In this document: one piece after another, positions 36,353 to 48,268 of the stretch | How the letters are laid out: the number at the start of each line of letters is the position of its first letter | Position numbering within the stretch: the stretch's first letter is position 1 | Assembly: GCA_951799425.1 (NCBI GenBank) | Contig: OX637393.1 | Span: 13,684,744-13,748,743 of the forward strand | Source of the DNA: Ilex aquifolium | Lineage: Eukaryota > Streptophyta > Magnoliopsida > Aquifoliales > Aquifoliaceae | Direction of reading: 5' to 3' | Length of the DNA stretch: 64,000 bases | Made by a program: the position numbers and the translations under genes | Notes under the pieces: model-generated | What the model was told of the DNA's origin: nothing | What the model saw: the letters and a program-made list of their open reading frames with translations, nothing else | Database searches by the model: none

Positions 36353-37406
36353 AGATCTCCGATCTCTATATTGCTGCTATAGGAACACATTAGAGGCGTG
36401 GAATGTGGTGAATGTCTTTTCTAACATTTCATCCTCAATAACATTTTGTCCACATAGTTTCAGCAGTGAACTAATTTTGAATAATTCTGAGTTATACTTG
36501 CTCACACTTTTAAAATCCTACAACATCATGTACACCCATTCATTGCGAGTATATGACAAAAGAACATTTTTATTATGGTTATACATTTCTTTCAAATTCT
36601 AGAGATCTAGTGGATTATTTACTTTGAGGTACTCATTTTTTAAACTTTCATCTATGGAAATCAATATCTTTGCACAATCCTACGTGAATGTGGTATTATT
36701 TGTCTTAATTGTATTTTTCAGTTTCATAGCAGTTAGGTGGGTTTCAACATCAAGCATCGATGACAAATAATTATTACCCGAAAGGCTGAGGGCAACAAAT
36801 TCGAGTTTCGCAAGGTTCGACATTACTATAAATGACAAAATGTAATAACACATTTATGATTCAATAAATAATGAATTAATATAAGTATGACAATAAATTG
36901 TATGAAAACTACTCACGAAACATGCTCAAATATTCATGAATTATGAGTATCAATTAAATTCATGAGTTTCTTATGACAATATTTAATCAATAGCAACTAA
37001 CACATAAATTTAAAATATAAATATATAACTTGTAGTAAAAGTGATTTTAATTTATGTAGTAACTTAATAACAATAATAATTCAATGCATAAAATTAAAGT
37101 TAATAGAACTTTATGACAAAGTCTTCGGGACTCTTATGAATTGTAAATATTAATCAAAACTTATCAGGACTTTTGAAATTTGTAGGATTTGTGTAAATTA
37201 TAAAACTGACCCGAAATCTTTAGGACTTCCGAAGTCTTCAGGACTTCTATGATTTTTTTCCTAATAAACTTATAGATCAAATACAAATATTAAATTATAA
37301 AAAAAAAATTCAAGAACAATATATAATATTAAAGACTTATCGTTCTTTAACTTACTTCGAAAAATAGAGCTTTTCCTTGACTGATTAGAGACTCGTGCTG
37401 ACAACG

Positions 37407-37781
37407 TGTTGTAAAATCGACAAAATATTAACAAAGTATAAAGAGAGTAATAAGATACTATGCATAATAAGATCTTGACTTGGGCGAGTCACATATTTAT
37501 TGCGCACTTTCATTTATCAATAGATTTTTTGCTTCCATTTGCAATACACAAAATATATAGAAAATAAGTCATTCACGAACTTAATTTATCAAAGTGTGGA
37601 TCTTGAGGATCACACTATTTCTTTCTTTCTGATCTTTTTATTTACTCGGTGTGTACTTTTCAACTGAACATTTGGTGTTTTTTATAGGCAGAATGTTGCA
37701 GGCTGTGGTGGATGAGGGAGGCTATGAATTAAATGACCTCCTTTTTAGTTGGGTGGTCATCCATTCTAATTATTTACAACA
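37407..37781 (-). repeat. 5' LTR of Copia-E
   Basis: It starts TGTTGTAAAT and ends TTTTACAACA on the minus strand, so the two ends form a short inverted repeat. It is 375 bases and is followed inside by CGTTGTCAGCACGAG, a form of primer-binding region seen in many plant Copia elements. Confidence 0.6.
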
Positions 37782-37805
37782 TATATATATACTTAAACTT
37801 GACTA

Positions 37806-38597
37806 TCTATATTACTAATAAAAGGCACAACTTTTAATTAACTATTATGCCCCTATCAAAAAGATAAAAGACACTTACATCCTTATGTATTAAATTATTC
37901 AATATTAATTAAATATGTAAATAACCCTTCATATACTTCTATTTCCACATCTATATTTATATCAATATCTCTACTTTTACTACTGTAAGGGTGTCTCCAA
38001 TATTGACTCAAATGTTTATATTTATAGTTCAAAACTTTTGATTTTCTTTTTATTTATTACTTACTGTAATTGTCTTGGTGTTAATGTTTTTGCCTATTTA
38101 TATATTTAATTATTAATTGTGTTGATGATTGAAACTCTTCTTTATTTTCTCTTCATATTCTTTGCTGGTTCAATAATTAATTATCCTAATGACTAAACTT
38201 TTTCTTTCTTCTTTCTATATATTAAAGTCTTATATTCTGTTAGTCTTGAGAATCAATTTATGATGAATTCATATTCATTTTTCATTTTTTTTGTGTTTGA
38301 GATTTTTAAAGGCTTGCAATTTAAGTTTTTTTTTTTGTTGGGTATCTTATGAGTAAAATATTTTCATTTCTCAAAAAGGTAAAAAATAGAATATAGTAAT
38401 GAATTGTCTTGTCTTGTCTTGATATTAGTTATGGATGATAAACCAAAGATAATTACTATTATCCATCTACTTCACCATTGGTGTTTTTTAATTTTAACAT
38501 AGGCCCTCGTAAAGATTTGAATTTGTAATTTCACTAATGTGTGATCTTTATAATGTCAAAATAGTGTCCACGTATAACGCACGTATGAAATAATTAG
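37806..38597 (+). mobile_element. Non-autonomous Helitron-like element
   Basis: The 5' end TCTATATTACTAATAAAAG resembles plant Helitron starts. The 3' end has a small hairpin (ACGTATAACGCACGT, about 38570-38585) 12 bases before TTAG, close to the CTRR rule. It sits between A (37805) and T (38598), as Helitrons do. There are no coding sequences; a TTGTC microsatellite lies near 38405. The imperfect CTRR end limits confidence. Confidence 0.55.
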
Positions 38598-38852
38598 TTA
38601 ACATAAAAGTAGTATAAAAAAAATGGAGGGATTTTACGTGAAGGTAGAAGCACACACGATCACATGAATATTTTCACTAATCAATGTGAGAACTTGAAGT
38701 ATGGTCACACGAGATAAACAATTGGTTACATGATTGAACTAAATAGTAATAGAAAAATAGGAAAAAAAATTGCAGGTGGAATCAGCTAGAGCCATCTCAC
38801 CTGAGAGGAGAGAGATTCGTGATCAACCTACTAAGCGAGTAGCCCTTTGACT

Positions 38853-38960
38853 TTATTTATTTATTTATTTTTTGGGAGGGGGAGGGAGACTTGAACCCTT
38901 GACTTCAAGAAGGCAAAGTCTTCATAAGGTAAGGAGTACCATTAGACCAAAGGCCCATTG
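38853..38960 (-). mobile_element. tRNA-derived SINE with a perfect 14-bp TSD
   Basis: On the minus strand the element begins CAATGGGCCTTTGG and has an A box (GGTCTAATGGTACTC, about 38930-38944) and a B box (GGTTCAAGTCTCC, about 38888-38900). It ends in an A-rich tail (AAAAAATAAATAAATAAATA). GTAGCCCTTTGACT stands on both sides (38839-38852 and 38961-38974) as a perfect target-site duplication from LINE-type insertion. At 108 bases it is short, but the box order and tail are right. The perfect TSD suggests a fairly recent insertion. Confidence 0.85.
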
Positions 38961-38974
38961 GTAGCCCTTTGACT

Positions 38975-40118
38975 GGTCTTGTAGATGTTTCCAAATCCCC
39001 ACGTAAACTAGCAATTTAACTTCAACTAAATTTATTTCTAGGTATGCTAATGTCACCGTTTCTGAGAGTAAAAGCATACCCTATTATCGAGTCTTCGAGT
39101 CTGTAACGCATCATTTATAACTCAGGTAGAAATTTACAGAACAAAACACTTTTTAGCTATTAGATCATAGATGTATTTGTACGTTGCGTCCATGAATAAA
39201 GTCATCAATTATATTTAATGCCAATAGGGTGTCTGAAAATACACAAAGCAACCAAATACATCATATGCATGTAACATTTGATCTATTCCACCAGTTGCCT
39301 TTATATAATCATACAACTTAGTGCATTCAGATGACCCTTGGATTCCAAAGGCGTCCTTGGGATGATCTAGTAATTCCTACGGGGTAGGGATAATGGAGCT
39401 AGTCCATGGATTTTCTTTCCTTTTGCCTCATTTCACTCAAAGGGTTGAAGGGATATTGTGCATCAAGTTGTTCGCAAGAGCCAACTTGATCCTCTTCCCC
39501 AGGGATCCCAGATGAGGGAACCCTAGGAGAGTCATCGACTCCAATTACCATCCATGTACGATCCATACTAAATCTAACCAACTACCCCATCCTATCTCCT
39601 CCACGTTCTTGATAACCCATCTTTGCCTCAGTGATGTATACTATCACGTTGAGACTCTCTTTCGAAAGTGAGATCACCACTATCTTTAAGAAAGAAAAAG
39701 ATCTCTTAAATGTAACCGTGATCTTACATTCACCAGACGCACTTTGATATTTCCATCTGCCAATCAAGGATAGGGCAACGAAGGGAAGGTTTTTTCAACA
39801 CATTCTTTCATCGAAATCTGTGTGCCATTCATTTAAGAGTAATACCAAACAGAATTGTAATGCCACACATCTCAAATCAAATAATGACTTGACATAATCA
39901 AAAGATCTAAACAACTCATAAAAGATTACAAGAAGTCCTCATTAAGAAAAAACAAAATATGACAAAGTGATTGTTCGCAACGTTTTCGAAAGTTATTCAA
40001 GCATAAGACTAGGATCTCTTTCTCAAGTAAATATGTGCACATTCAAAAGTCACTTTAGACTCTAATCCATTTGGAAAAGCCATGCTTTATTTGTAAATTC
40101 AATATATTAATTGGAAGG
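38975..40118. other. Non-coding stretch, nothing recognised
   Basis: Two adjacent 60-codon minus-strand open frames (39399-39581 and 39582-39767) are separated by a stop, read through in the same frame, and contain a SPRVPSSGIPGEEDQ-type acidic stretch. I could not place them in a family. There are no splice or promoter signals I would trust. Confidence 0.3.
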
Positions 40119-40123
40119 AATAT

Positions 40124-40908
40124 TGAAGGGGTCGATAAATTCTGATTATCATTTGACAATTAGACTTGGACACGTGGTACGTTGCACGTACTGAAAAGAG
40201 TTATTTGCAATGACTCTACTATGACCAAGCAAGTAGCTAGGCTATCCGGGCCGAGTAGAGCAATTAGCTAGGCTATCCAGCCGAGCAGAGCAATTAGCTA
40301 GGCTATCCAGCCGAGCAGAGCAGATAGTTAGGTTGTCCCGAGCTAAAATTGGTCCGACCTAGTAGAGGATAAAACTCGACCGAGCTGTCATCAAATAGCA
40401 ACCGAGCTGATCAGAAAGCTCAGAATGGAAGGAATGAGCTTGGCGCTCGTCACGACCGAACTGTTATGACCGAGCTATTTAAACAGTGAACGTGGTGCTA
40501 AAAAGATGCATATAATTCAGGCATTCTGGTTAAACGAATGAGCATGATCACAAGATCGAGATAAGGAATTGCTGGAGAGATCTCAGCAACTTCCTGAACA
40601 GAATCGCTTAATTGAAGGAAGGTGTGCCACCTTGAATCGAAATTCATGGAAACCCTAACTGAACAGGGGTCTATAAAAAGAAAAAGGAGTCATGGTGAAA
40701 GGTACGCTGAATTCTCCCAGTCTTCTTGCATCTTATTGAATTTCATTACTGACTTAAGTATCGGAGTGCCTTCGATCGAAGCACTTCGATCTTAGGCAGT
40801 TCGTTCGTTTTGCAGGAAGGAGATTGGGAAAACAAATTCAGAGAAACACTATCAGAATTAACAATCTATCATTCCAGTAGGAGGTATTCTCATTTTTTAC
40901 CTCTTACA
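40124..40908 (+). repeat. 5' LTR of the LARD
   Basis: It runs from TGAAGGGGTCG to CCTCTTACA (785 bases). It has a TATA box (TCTATAAAAAG, about 40671) and a CCGAGC-rich U3. It is 30 bases longer than its partner through one extra minisatellite unit. Confidence 0.92.
40235..40325. repeat. 30-bp minisatellite in the LARD 5' LTR
   Basis: The unit GCTAGGCTATCCAGCCGAGC plus AGAGCAATTA occurs three times here and twice in the 3' LTR (48380-48445). The difference accounts for the unequal LTR lengths and must have arisen after, or during, the last transposition. Confidence 0.8.
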
Positions 40909-41072
40909 TTTTGGCGCCATCTGTGGGAAACGAAGCATGTGTCCCCTAGGTCTACGTACCATCTGGCTCGTGAGCCCGACCTAAGCTTGAGATCACTGAT
41001 GTATCTCGTTCCATCGCATCTGTTCAAACTTTTGGAGTTTGGTCTTTCTTGGAACAGAATTATAGCGCTCGG

Positions 41073-43725
41073 TGTGACACCCCAAAATCCGGGGGTCCCG
41101 TTGATAACCCATCAACCCGCGGAAACATCCGTGGATATCGCTTAACCCGACACCACATCTAGAATATCATTAAGCCGGGATTATAACCCATAATGAAAAT
41201 TCGATTTAACATTTATTTGATTCAATTAAAGTCCCATACACCGTGGTTTGTACCCCATTAGGGTCCACTTTGATCATTTAAAGGAAGGAAATTCAAAGCC
41301 CAAAGAATTGGCAAAACATTTAAAAATTTTCAGATTTTTGGAATGACTACCGGTAGCTGTTTATCGACTACCGGTAGCCGAAACATTCTGGAAATCAACT
41401 ACCTGTTGTCTACCGGTAGCTGTTTCCTACTGATAAACAACTACCTGTTGTCTACCGGTAGCCGAAACATTCTGGAGCTACGACTACCTGTTGGCTACCG
41501 GTAGCTGTTTCCTTCTGGAAAACAACTACCTGTTAGCTACCGGTAGCTAAAGGCAGATTTTGCCCATTTCATTAGTTTTTCATTTCCAACTCATTTCAAA
41601 CCTTCCCAAGGTCACCCAAAACATGTATAACAAAGTTTCTTACCTTATACATGATCTCTACAAGGTTCTATTATAAGTATTCAAATATGATTACAATATT
41701 TACATGTCATAAACCATTTTAAAACAAAAGGTTTACAAAATCTTGAGGTAAGGCCACACATAGGCCCCCTTCACCCTTGATGCTCTCCATGGGAGTCATC
41801 CACCGGTGCCAACCCCACACCTGAAATTGTTCCCGTATAGGGTGAGCCAACGCCCAGTAGAAAACTTCCTACAAAGGCTACTCCCTCCCTAGATGCTCAT
41901 GCTCATGCAACATTTATGTATAGCACATAACCAATCATTTCACATAAGGATATGCATTCAAAATTAGAATGCAACAATGTCATGCCATGAAATGAGATGG
42001 AAACTCACTCATGCAACTTCAACCCGAGCTCTCCCCAGCTCCCCAACGCATGCAAGTGTCAATGTAGTCGAAACCGCCATTCTTGTTACACATCAATGAC
42101 GTTAATCACTCTAGGGTCTTGTATAGGGGTGGATGTTCATGGGCTTACACCAAGGGTCTCCAACCCACACGGAATTCACGGACTTCCACCGAGGGTTCCG
42201 GATACACCCACACACTTTATGGGCCGAGCCAAGGGAGTACGTACCCCAATCACCAGGCTTTGCACCCGAGAGGTCATCATGCCTCTTCTTGCTATCCCAA
42301 CTCAATTCTATTTCATGCATACATACGACCCAAAGGAATCTTCAATCCCTTTCTTCCGAGTCCCTTTATCAATTATCAAGAGTGGCATTTGACTAACCAT
42401 GCACATCCACACTCACACCCATGACATGTGTCCATGAATGTGATGTCATGACCATGCTCAAAATGCAATGACTACCATATGAGCAACATTTCCCACACTC
42501 ATGCATATAGCTCATGAATGTGATGCCATGATCATGCCCAATATGTAATGTATACTACATGAGCAATAATCAACACATATCTTCACATTCCATGGAATTT
42601 AAATCATAAGCATATAAATTCCATAAACCATCATAAACAACATATCAATGAGCATATGTCAACACATCTATAACACATTCCAACATGTGATTCCAATGGC
42701 ATCAAGCAACCATTTAAACAATCAAGGCATTTTATCAAACACCTTATAGACACAAATTATAAACACATAGCATGCTTATCCAACACTTTCAAGGCATATT
42801 TCATAACACATAGCATGCCCCCAATAGCCATAAGTCACATAATGAATTACATGTAACATCCTTAAATCAAAATCAAGCTAGGATCTAGCCTAAGCCATTT
42901 CCATGCTCCCTTTTTCACTTTTATTCCCATAGACACATATATATAAGACAATACATATGCATATACAACTTAATCCTTAGTCTAACAACAACTAAGGTAA
43001 GAATAGTCCAAGGTAGGAAAACCCCTACCTCAATAGAGATGTAGGCAACCTCTATACACCAAAACCAACCAAAAAGCTTTGATCTCCTAAATTTCTTCCT
43101 TTGAATATTCGGTGAAATCACTCCCCTTTTGGTACGTAGACGTAGCCCTCGACGAGTAGACGAACTTTAACTCTTGGACTATAGCCTTCCAACCAAAGGA
43201 ACTTGGTGGATCTTGAAGAAGAAAGGTAGAAAATTAGGTTTCTCTTTTCTCCCTCCTTTTTCTCTCCAACGTGTGAGCTCAGCCGGCCAAGAGAAGAAGA
43301 AAATCTGATTTTTCAGATATTTTGGCCCCTATTTATAATTTTAAATGTGTGGTCTACATCGCACCGCTCGTTTATCACTTTCGGGTCCGTTTTTCGTCCC
43401 GAAACAACTCATTAAGTCCCGGATTAAGTCCAATTTGATTTTATTGAAACTTTAACTTAATTTTAAGGAAATTTTATATTTCTCGTTTTTGGGGACCTTT
43501 AAAAGGTCAATCGTCACGCAGTCGTCTCGATCTACGTGCAAAATCCGACTCTCTCGGAATTCGACGAATTTTCTGGTGGTTACTTGATTTCGCGTTGCGA
43601 ATCCAATGGCGCACTCCGTTCCCTCCTCCGAGGTCTAGAACATATGTATTTTAAATACGTGCAATAGTGACAAATTACCATTTTACCCTTTTTCAGAAAA
43701 AGTTCAAATTTTCCCGGGTTTCACA
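41073..43725 (-). repeat. Chromovirus-type solo LTR nested in the LARD
   Basis: A 2653-base block with ends TGTGACACCCC and GGGTTTCACA is flanked by the TSD CTCGG (41068-41072 and 43726-43730). On the minus strand it starts TGTGAAACCCGGG and ends GGGGTGTCACA, a form common in Tekay/Del chromovirus LTRs. A minus-strand TATA (TATAAATAGGGGCC, about 43325-43340) supports that orientation. It holds no gag-pol genes and no second LTR, so it is a solo LTR left by recombination. The small overlapping open frames at 41997-42424 lie in low-complexity LTR sequence and are not genes. It resembles 26760-28814. Confidence 0.85.
41347..41546. repeat. 42-bp repeat with CTACCGGTAG palindromes
   Basis: The perfect 10-bp palindrome CTACCGGTAG occurs at 41347, 41368, 41410, 41452, 41495 and 41537, with spacings of 21, 42, 42, 43 and 42. 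Between palindromes the units alternate GCTGTTT and GCCGAAACATTCTGG and share ACTACCTGTTG. It lies in the part of the solo LTR that would be transcribed. Confidence 0.85.
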
Positions 43726-43730
43726 CTCGG

Positions 43731-46700
43731 CCTTTCTTTCAAAACCATAGAGATACAAAATATCATGATATTGTTGCAAGGCCCACCGTGGAAGTCTTCA
43801 CAAGAACCTTACCATTCTTGAAGTTTATTAGTATTTTATTATGATCAAGTATTCTATGGCCTTTTCTTCTATGCTATATAAAAGTGGGGGTTTTCTACTA
43901 GTTGGTCACCTATACCAAAGCAGCAGGTGGGTGTCCAAAATCTCTTTATTGCCCGGGCCGTGAGCCTTGTCCAAGACTGGAGCTAGTCATGTAATATTGC
44001 TATCTTTATGTTCACACCGTTCGGTGTTTGATATTCTACTCAGTGTTGTAAGAACATCTCTCTTGTTTATCATGGAGTTCGGCCTCCTCTCTCTCGTCTG
44101 TTTAAGTCCATTTCGTGTTAAGCCCGAGGGGGTTCGCCATTGGCAGCTATTGGAGAAATTGTAAACCAAAAAGGAGATGCCCAAGCAGCCAGAGCATACC
44201 CTTATCGAATATCAGCCACACCAACGAGGACAATTGGCGACGCCGTCGAGCCGACGGAGATGGAGATCTTACCGTCTGATTGTATAAGAGCTGATTGTAT
44301 ATCACCCACCGTAATTGTTTATTGAGCTTGGGGTGTCCCCATTTTCTATGGATGGGTTTCGGCAAACAAAGATAAGTGCCCTTCTCCCATATTTCAACCA
44401 AGATCGGATAATATGTTTTCCATTATCATGTGATGCAAATAATTATTCTCTATTATTTGTTCATAAGAATGTTTGTACGTGCCGTAAATGGTCCAAAGCA
44501 TGCGGGTCATCTACCCAAAGTCATTATTGCTTCCTTTGGCCTTAGAAATAAACCAAGTAGACTCTCTCCCATATTACTAGAACAAGTAAAATGCACTCGG
44601 CAGTGACCTGGCTCGGTCTATATTGTCCCATCTCTTGTGCAGCTCAGCCCCCCTTGTCATCTTATGGGCATGAAACCAACTAGCATATAAGTCTCTTGAA
44701 ATGCAAATGTACTGGTTTTAGTCAACAAAGACAAGTCTTTGGACATTGCTCTTTTTATGAGGGCCACGTGTTAAGAGTTAAATTATCAAAGCAAGTTTTG
44801 CTAACTACACTTGTCCACCTGATGAACTTATGCATGCAAACACAAGCAAACAAAAGGCAAAAAATCATGGCATTTGCCTATTATGACTAACAGGAAGCGA
44901 GGCTTCCTTAATATCATTGTCTCTGCCTTTTCAGTGTTGCAGGACCGACTTCTAAGTGTAGAACTCGACTAGTCAGTCTCACCACTAGAAAGAGTATGGT
45001 GCCATCATGAAAGACTGACCTCTCTCAAAGTCCAGCAAATTACAGAATGACCTTGACACAAGGTTTTTGGGCTCTCATCGAGAAGAAATCATTCGGAGGA
45101 GGTGGTCGTTGCATCATCTCGAAGGTAGATTGGTCGACCAACGACTCACTCTCACTTTCACTTAAGGAGTTGTTCCTTTGGGCATTCGATCAAACATCAT
45201 ATAATGCTTATTGCTACACTGCACCCTGCATAGCTACAAGTTTATAGATGGACGCCGTCCAATCACAATTTGTTCGGCATTATAGAAAGCCATTCGGAGT
45301 TCTATTTCTCCTGTCACAAGTTCCTCTCTGCTGGGGCTAAAAGTGCAAAATATTCATGAAGCTCGGAGTGTCTCTCTACCATATAGACAGCGAGAATTTC
45401 GGCAGATTCAAAGAAGCATTCTGCCCTCAAACTATGGACCAGTTCGAGACTAAATGACACGATACTTGTCTATGGCACCGAAGAAAGTTAGTGATCGGGG
45501 AATCACTCGAACTTCTCTTGGGTTCTAAGGAGAGTAATCGGACTTGCAAACAGTATATCATTTGGCAACAAAGAAACAAGTCAATAAACCCATGTGTTTG
45601 ATGCATATCAAATTAGCCTTGACCGAAATTATTATGTTCTTATTTGAACTCGGCGTTAACAAGCATCATATGTCAAGAGTTGAACCGAAGGAATTTCTTC
45701 TCTGCTGCGGGCGTGAGTAAATTGCATACTTGGAAAAGGGACCTTGCCCAGTCCCTCTTATTTGAACCACGAAAGTTTCGAGAAGATTTCTAAATGATAT
45801 TCGACATCGACGATAATCTTTGTCCAGCAAGCTTCACTGGAGGAGCTGCCTGATTCATTCACCTGCAATGGAAAGATGCAATAGTTACTGGGTCTTCATA
45901 ATTAAGTGCCAAATCACAAATTGGCCGCCCAGCATAACCAAAGCTTCCGTTTGGCAAAAGAACCAGTACCTTGGCCAAGCCTCAAATTAGTTGTCGCAGC
46001 TCATTCTCGAAGGAAATATTTGTTCGGACATTTGACCGAACATTAATGGTGCGCTCACAGACCATTGCTTAGACTTCAATATCTTCAGTCGGCATGATTA
46101 ACAGAACTCATGGGAGTCGTTCGACATCTCCAATCAGTCACTTAGGAGTCGGTACTTGCGGCCACCTTGCTCGTCCCACTCTCTCCTTAATGCCCTTAAG
46201 CAGAGGCTTATATCAAAGTATTGTCCAACTTGGGCGAGTCCCATTGATTCTTCACAATAGAAGGGTCTGAAAGGTTGGGCAAGCTACTGTTATGGCATCG
46301 ATTCACCGTGTATGACTCGGGGGAAAAAGAAAGACATAAAGCTACCTCACTCATTCCGTGCAACAGATATTCAAAGACTTCAAAACCCAGAAGGATGATC
46401 TATCACCGAGATACTATTTCAGCCAAGAAAATATGCTCAGCACCACTTGAAATATGCTCGGCACCGCTTAGAATCTACTAAGCATCATTGTAACACCAAC
46501 CAACAATCATGAATAGACTTGAGAGACCGAAAGCTTCGCATTATCTAATGATCTCTGAGTAAGAGCAGTAGACACCTTCACCAGCCTTTGATGCTCGGTC
46601 TTGTCGAAACAAAGCTCGGCACTCGGCGCCGAGAAGAGCTAGTCGCTTCTTGTAGATCACTACGGTGATCGGGGAAATTTCTCTTAACAGTTTATGAGTA

Positions 46701-48268
46701 TGAAACCAAGTTGGATAGAGCCATGACGTAGCCTCAAACAACCTCCTCATAATGGGGGCATATCTCCAGAACCAGTGATACTCGGCGTCCACGACCGAGG
46801 CGATTGGCATCAAACTCAGAAATATTTTAGAAGTCAGTCTCACTCCTCGGACACTACTATCAAGCCTTCGGCCGCTGGCCGAAGAAAGAGATTTCAGCTC
46901 CATTTGGGCACTTACCAGCAGCGGTTAACCTCTTCAAACAATCCAACAAAGGTCTTTGATCGGGACATCATTATTAGAATTCAACAGCTGCTCTGAATAT
47001 GATCCTTTGTCAAAGCTTTAGCTAGGTCTCTCCTCTTATCTCCTTATATAGCTGAGTCTTTGTTCAAGACTATTGACAGCACTGGCGAGTTTCTCACCAG
47101 CCACTATCAAATCGGTGGTAAGTCAACCCGAGTGCAGTCGGTTTGTTGCCACCAAGCAAACAGAATAATACACCCAGCCTTTCCTAATGTTTGCTTTATT
47201 CCAGCTCTTCGCTTCAGCTAGATGACGCCCGTCACAGAGCACTGTACTCGGTTTCGTCCACAGCTAGAGTGGCCATCCACGTTCTGCCAAAACAAGCATG
47301 ATACTGGGGGGCACAAACTCAAGGAAAAAACCCTATATGTCTAGGCGCTCAGTGGGCTCCGGGCCCTGAACACAGAGCACACGTTGATCCAAAAAGAGCC
47401 TTGGGAGGCAGCTTGAAAAGTCCTTGACGAAAGGAAAAGATCTAAAATAGTAACAAAATCCATGGTGCTTCATCAACACGAATCACAGCTAGGCATTGAA
47501 AAGTCAGACTTGCAGAGACACAATATAATAAGCCAAGGTCGAGGAAGATGTGGGACGTACCGAGCTCACCTTCCCTCAAGTCAATACGTTAATTGATAGA
47601 AACTACAGGCCGAAATAAGAATCGACGTCCTTTTATAAATGATATGCCTAAGCTCTTGAGCTGGGATTATTGATGCTATATCACTTCAAGGGAGTGCCTC
47701 CCATATACAGACATGATTGAGTTTTTGAGTTGCACCTTCAGCAGAGTACCTCCTGCGAATGAATAAGATTGAGCTTCAAAGCTAATATTTTTGTAGAGTA
47801 CCTACCACAGGAAAGATGCCTAACAGCGGAGTACCTCCCGCGAATGGATAAGATTGAGCTTCAAAGCTAATCAGTTTGTGGAGTACCTACCACATGAAAG
47901 ACCCGAGAAGGCTCGGGCATAAGACAACCTACTGCTAAGGCAGGGAGGAAAAAATCCTGACAGAGGCAGGGACCTAGCTCAGGTGCAGCCATCCGATCAA
48001 ACTTAGGCCCACGGCTAGGCACGACGGTGTAAGCCAAACGGGTAAAGTTTGAAGACCGATTAGATCGGCGGATCGGTGCAAGGGTCACAATAAGTGACCA
48101 AGAATTAATTCTCGAACCCTTCAACGAGGTAGGTCCTCTTGGCTAGGGGAAGGGGGCACAAAAAAGGCTTTTTTGTGAGGAGCAATACAAGGCAATTAAT
48201 GAAAGAAATGATTGTAAACAGAGAATATCTCTCAGTGTGCCACATGAAAAATATTCTCTGGGGGCAAA
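43731..48268 (+). other. LARD interior, non-coding
   Basis: About 4.5 kb without a recognisable domain. Many short open frames exist (for example 46541-46903, minus) but none resembles gag, pol or a host gene. An 85-bp unit starting GAGTACCTCC is tandemly repeated (47744 and 47829). AACCGAGC/CTCGGC-type words are frequent throughout. The right end has the polypurine tract. Confidence 0.6.
47743..47914. repeat. 85-bp tandem duplication in the LARD interior
   Basis: GAGTACCTCC(T/C)GCGAATG, ATAAGATTGAGCTTCAAAGC and GAGTACCTACCACA(G/T)GAAAG recur in the same order after 85 bases. Confidence 0.75.

Larger units (their letters stand above)
34611..37781 (-). mobile_element. Copia-E: 5' part of a Ty1/Copia element (LTR plus gag)
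   Basis: The minus strand has an LTR (37407-37781), a primer-binding region containing TCAGCACGAG (about 37390-37402) and a gag region (about 34615-36830) opening MSNLAKLEFVALSLSGNNYL. It continues with a Gly/Arg-rich stretch and a CCHC knuckle (CYRCGMKK, about 34770). It holds two later insertions: a solo LTR (35067-36352) within gag, and the Tat element, which cuts it off at 34610. The remainder of pol was not found on the far side of the Tat element within the window. It is broken with several breaks, and belongs to a different Copia family from A-D. Confidence 0.72.

Noticed and set aside
41347-41546. Regularly spaced palindromes considered as a CRISPR-like array.
   Set aside because: The sequence is plant nuclear, the spacers are themselves related to each other, and the block lies inside an LTR; it is a tandem repeat.
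41997-42424. Three overlapping open frames of 87-131 codons.
   Set aside because: They lie wholly within the solo LTR, overlap in different frames and resemble no protein family.
43731-48268. Search for degraded gag-pol within the LARD.
   Set aside because: No frame shows recognisable protease, reverse transcriptase, RNase H or integrase motifs by eye; a profile search could still find traces.
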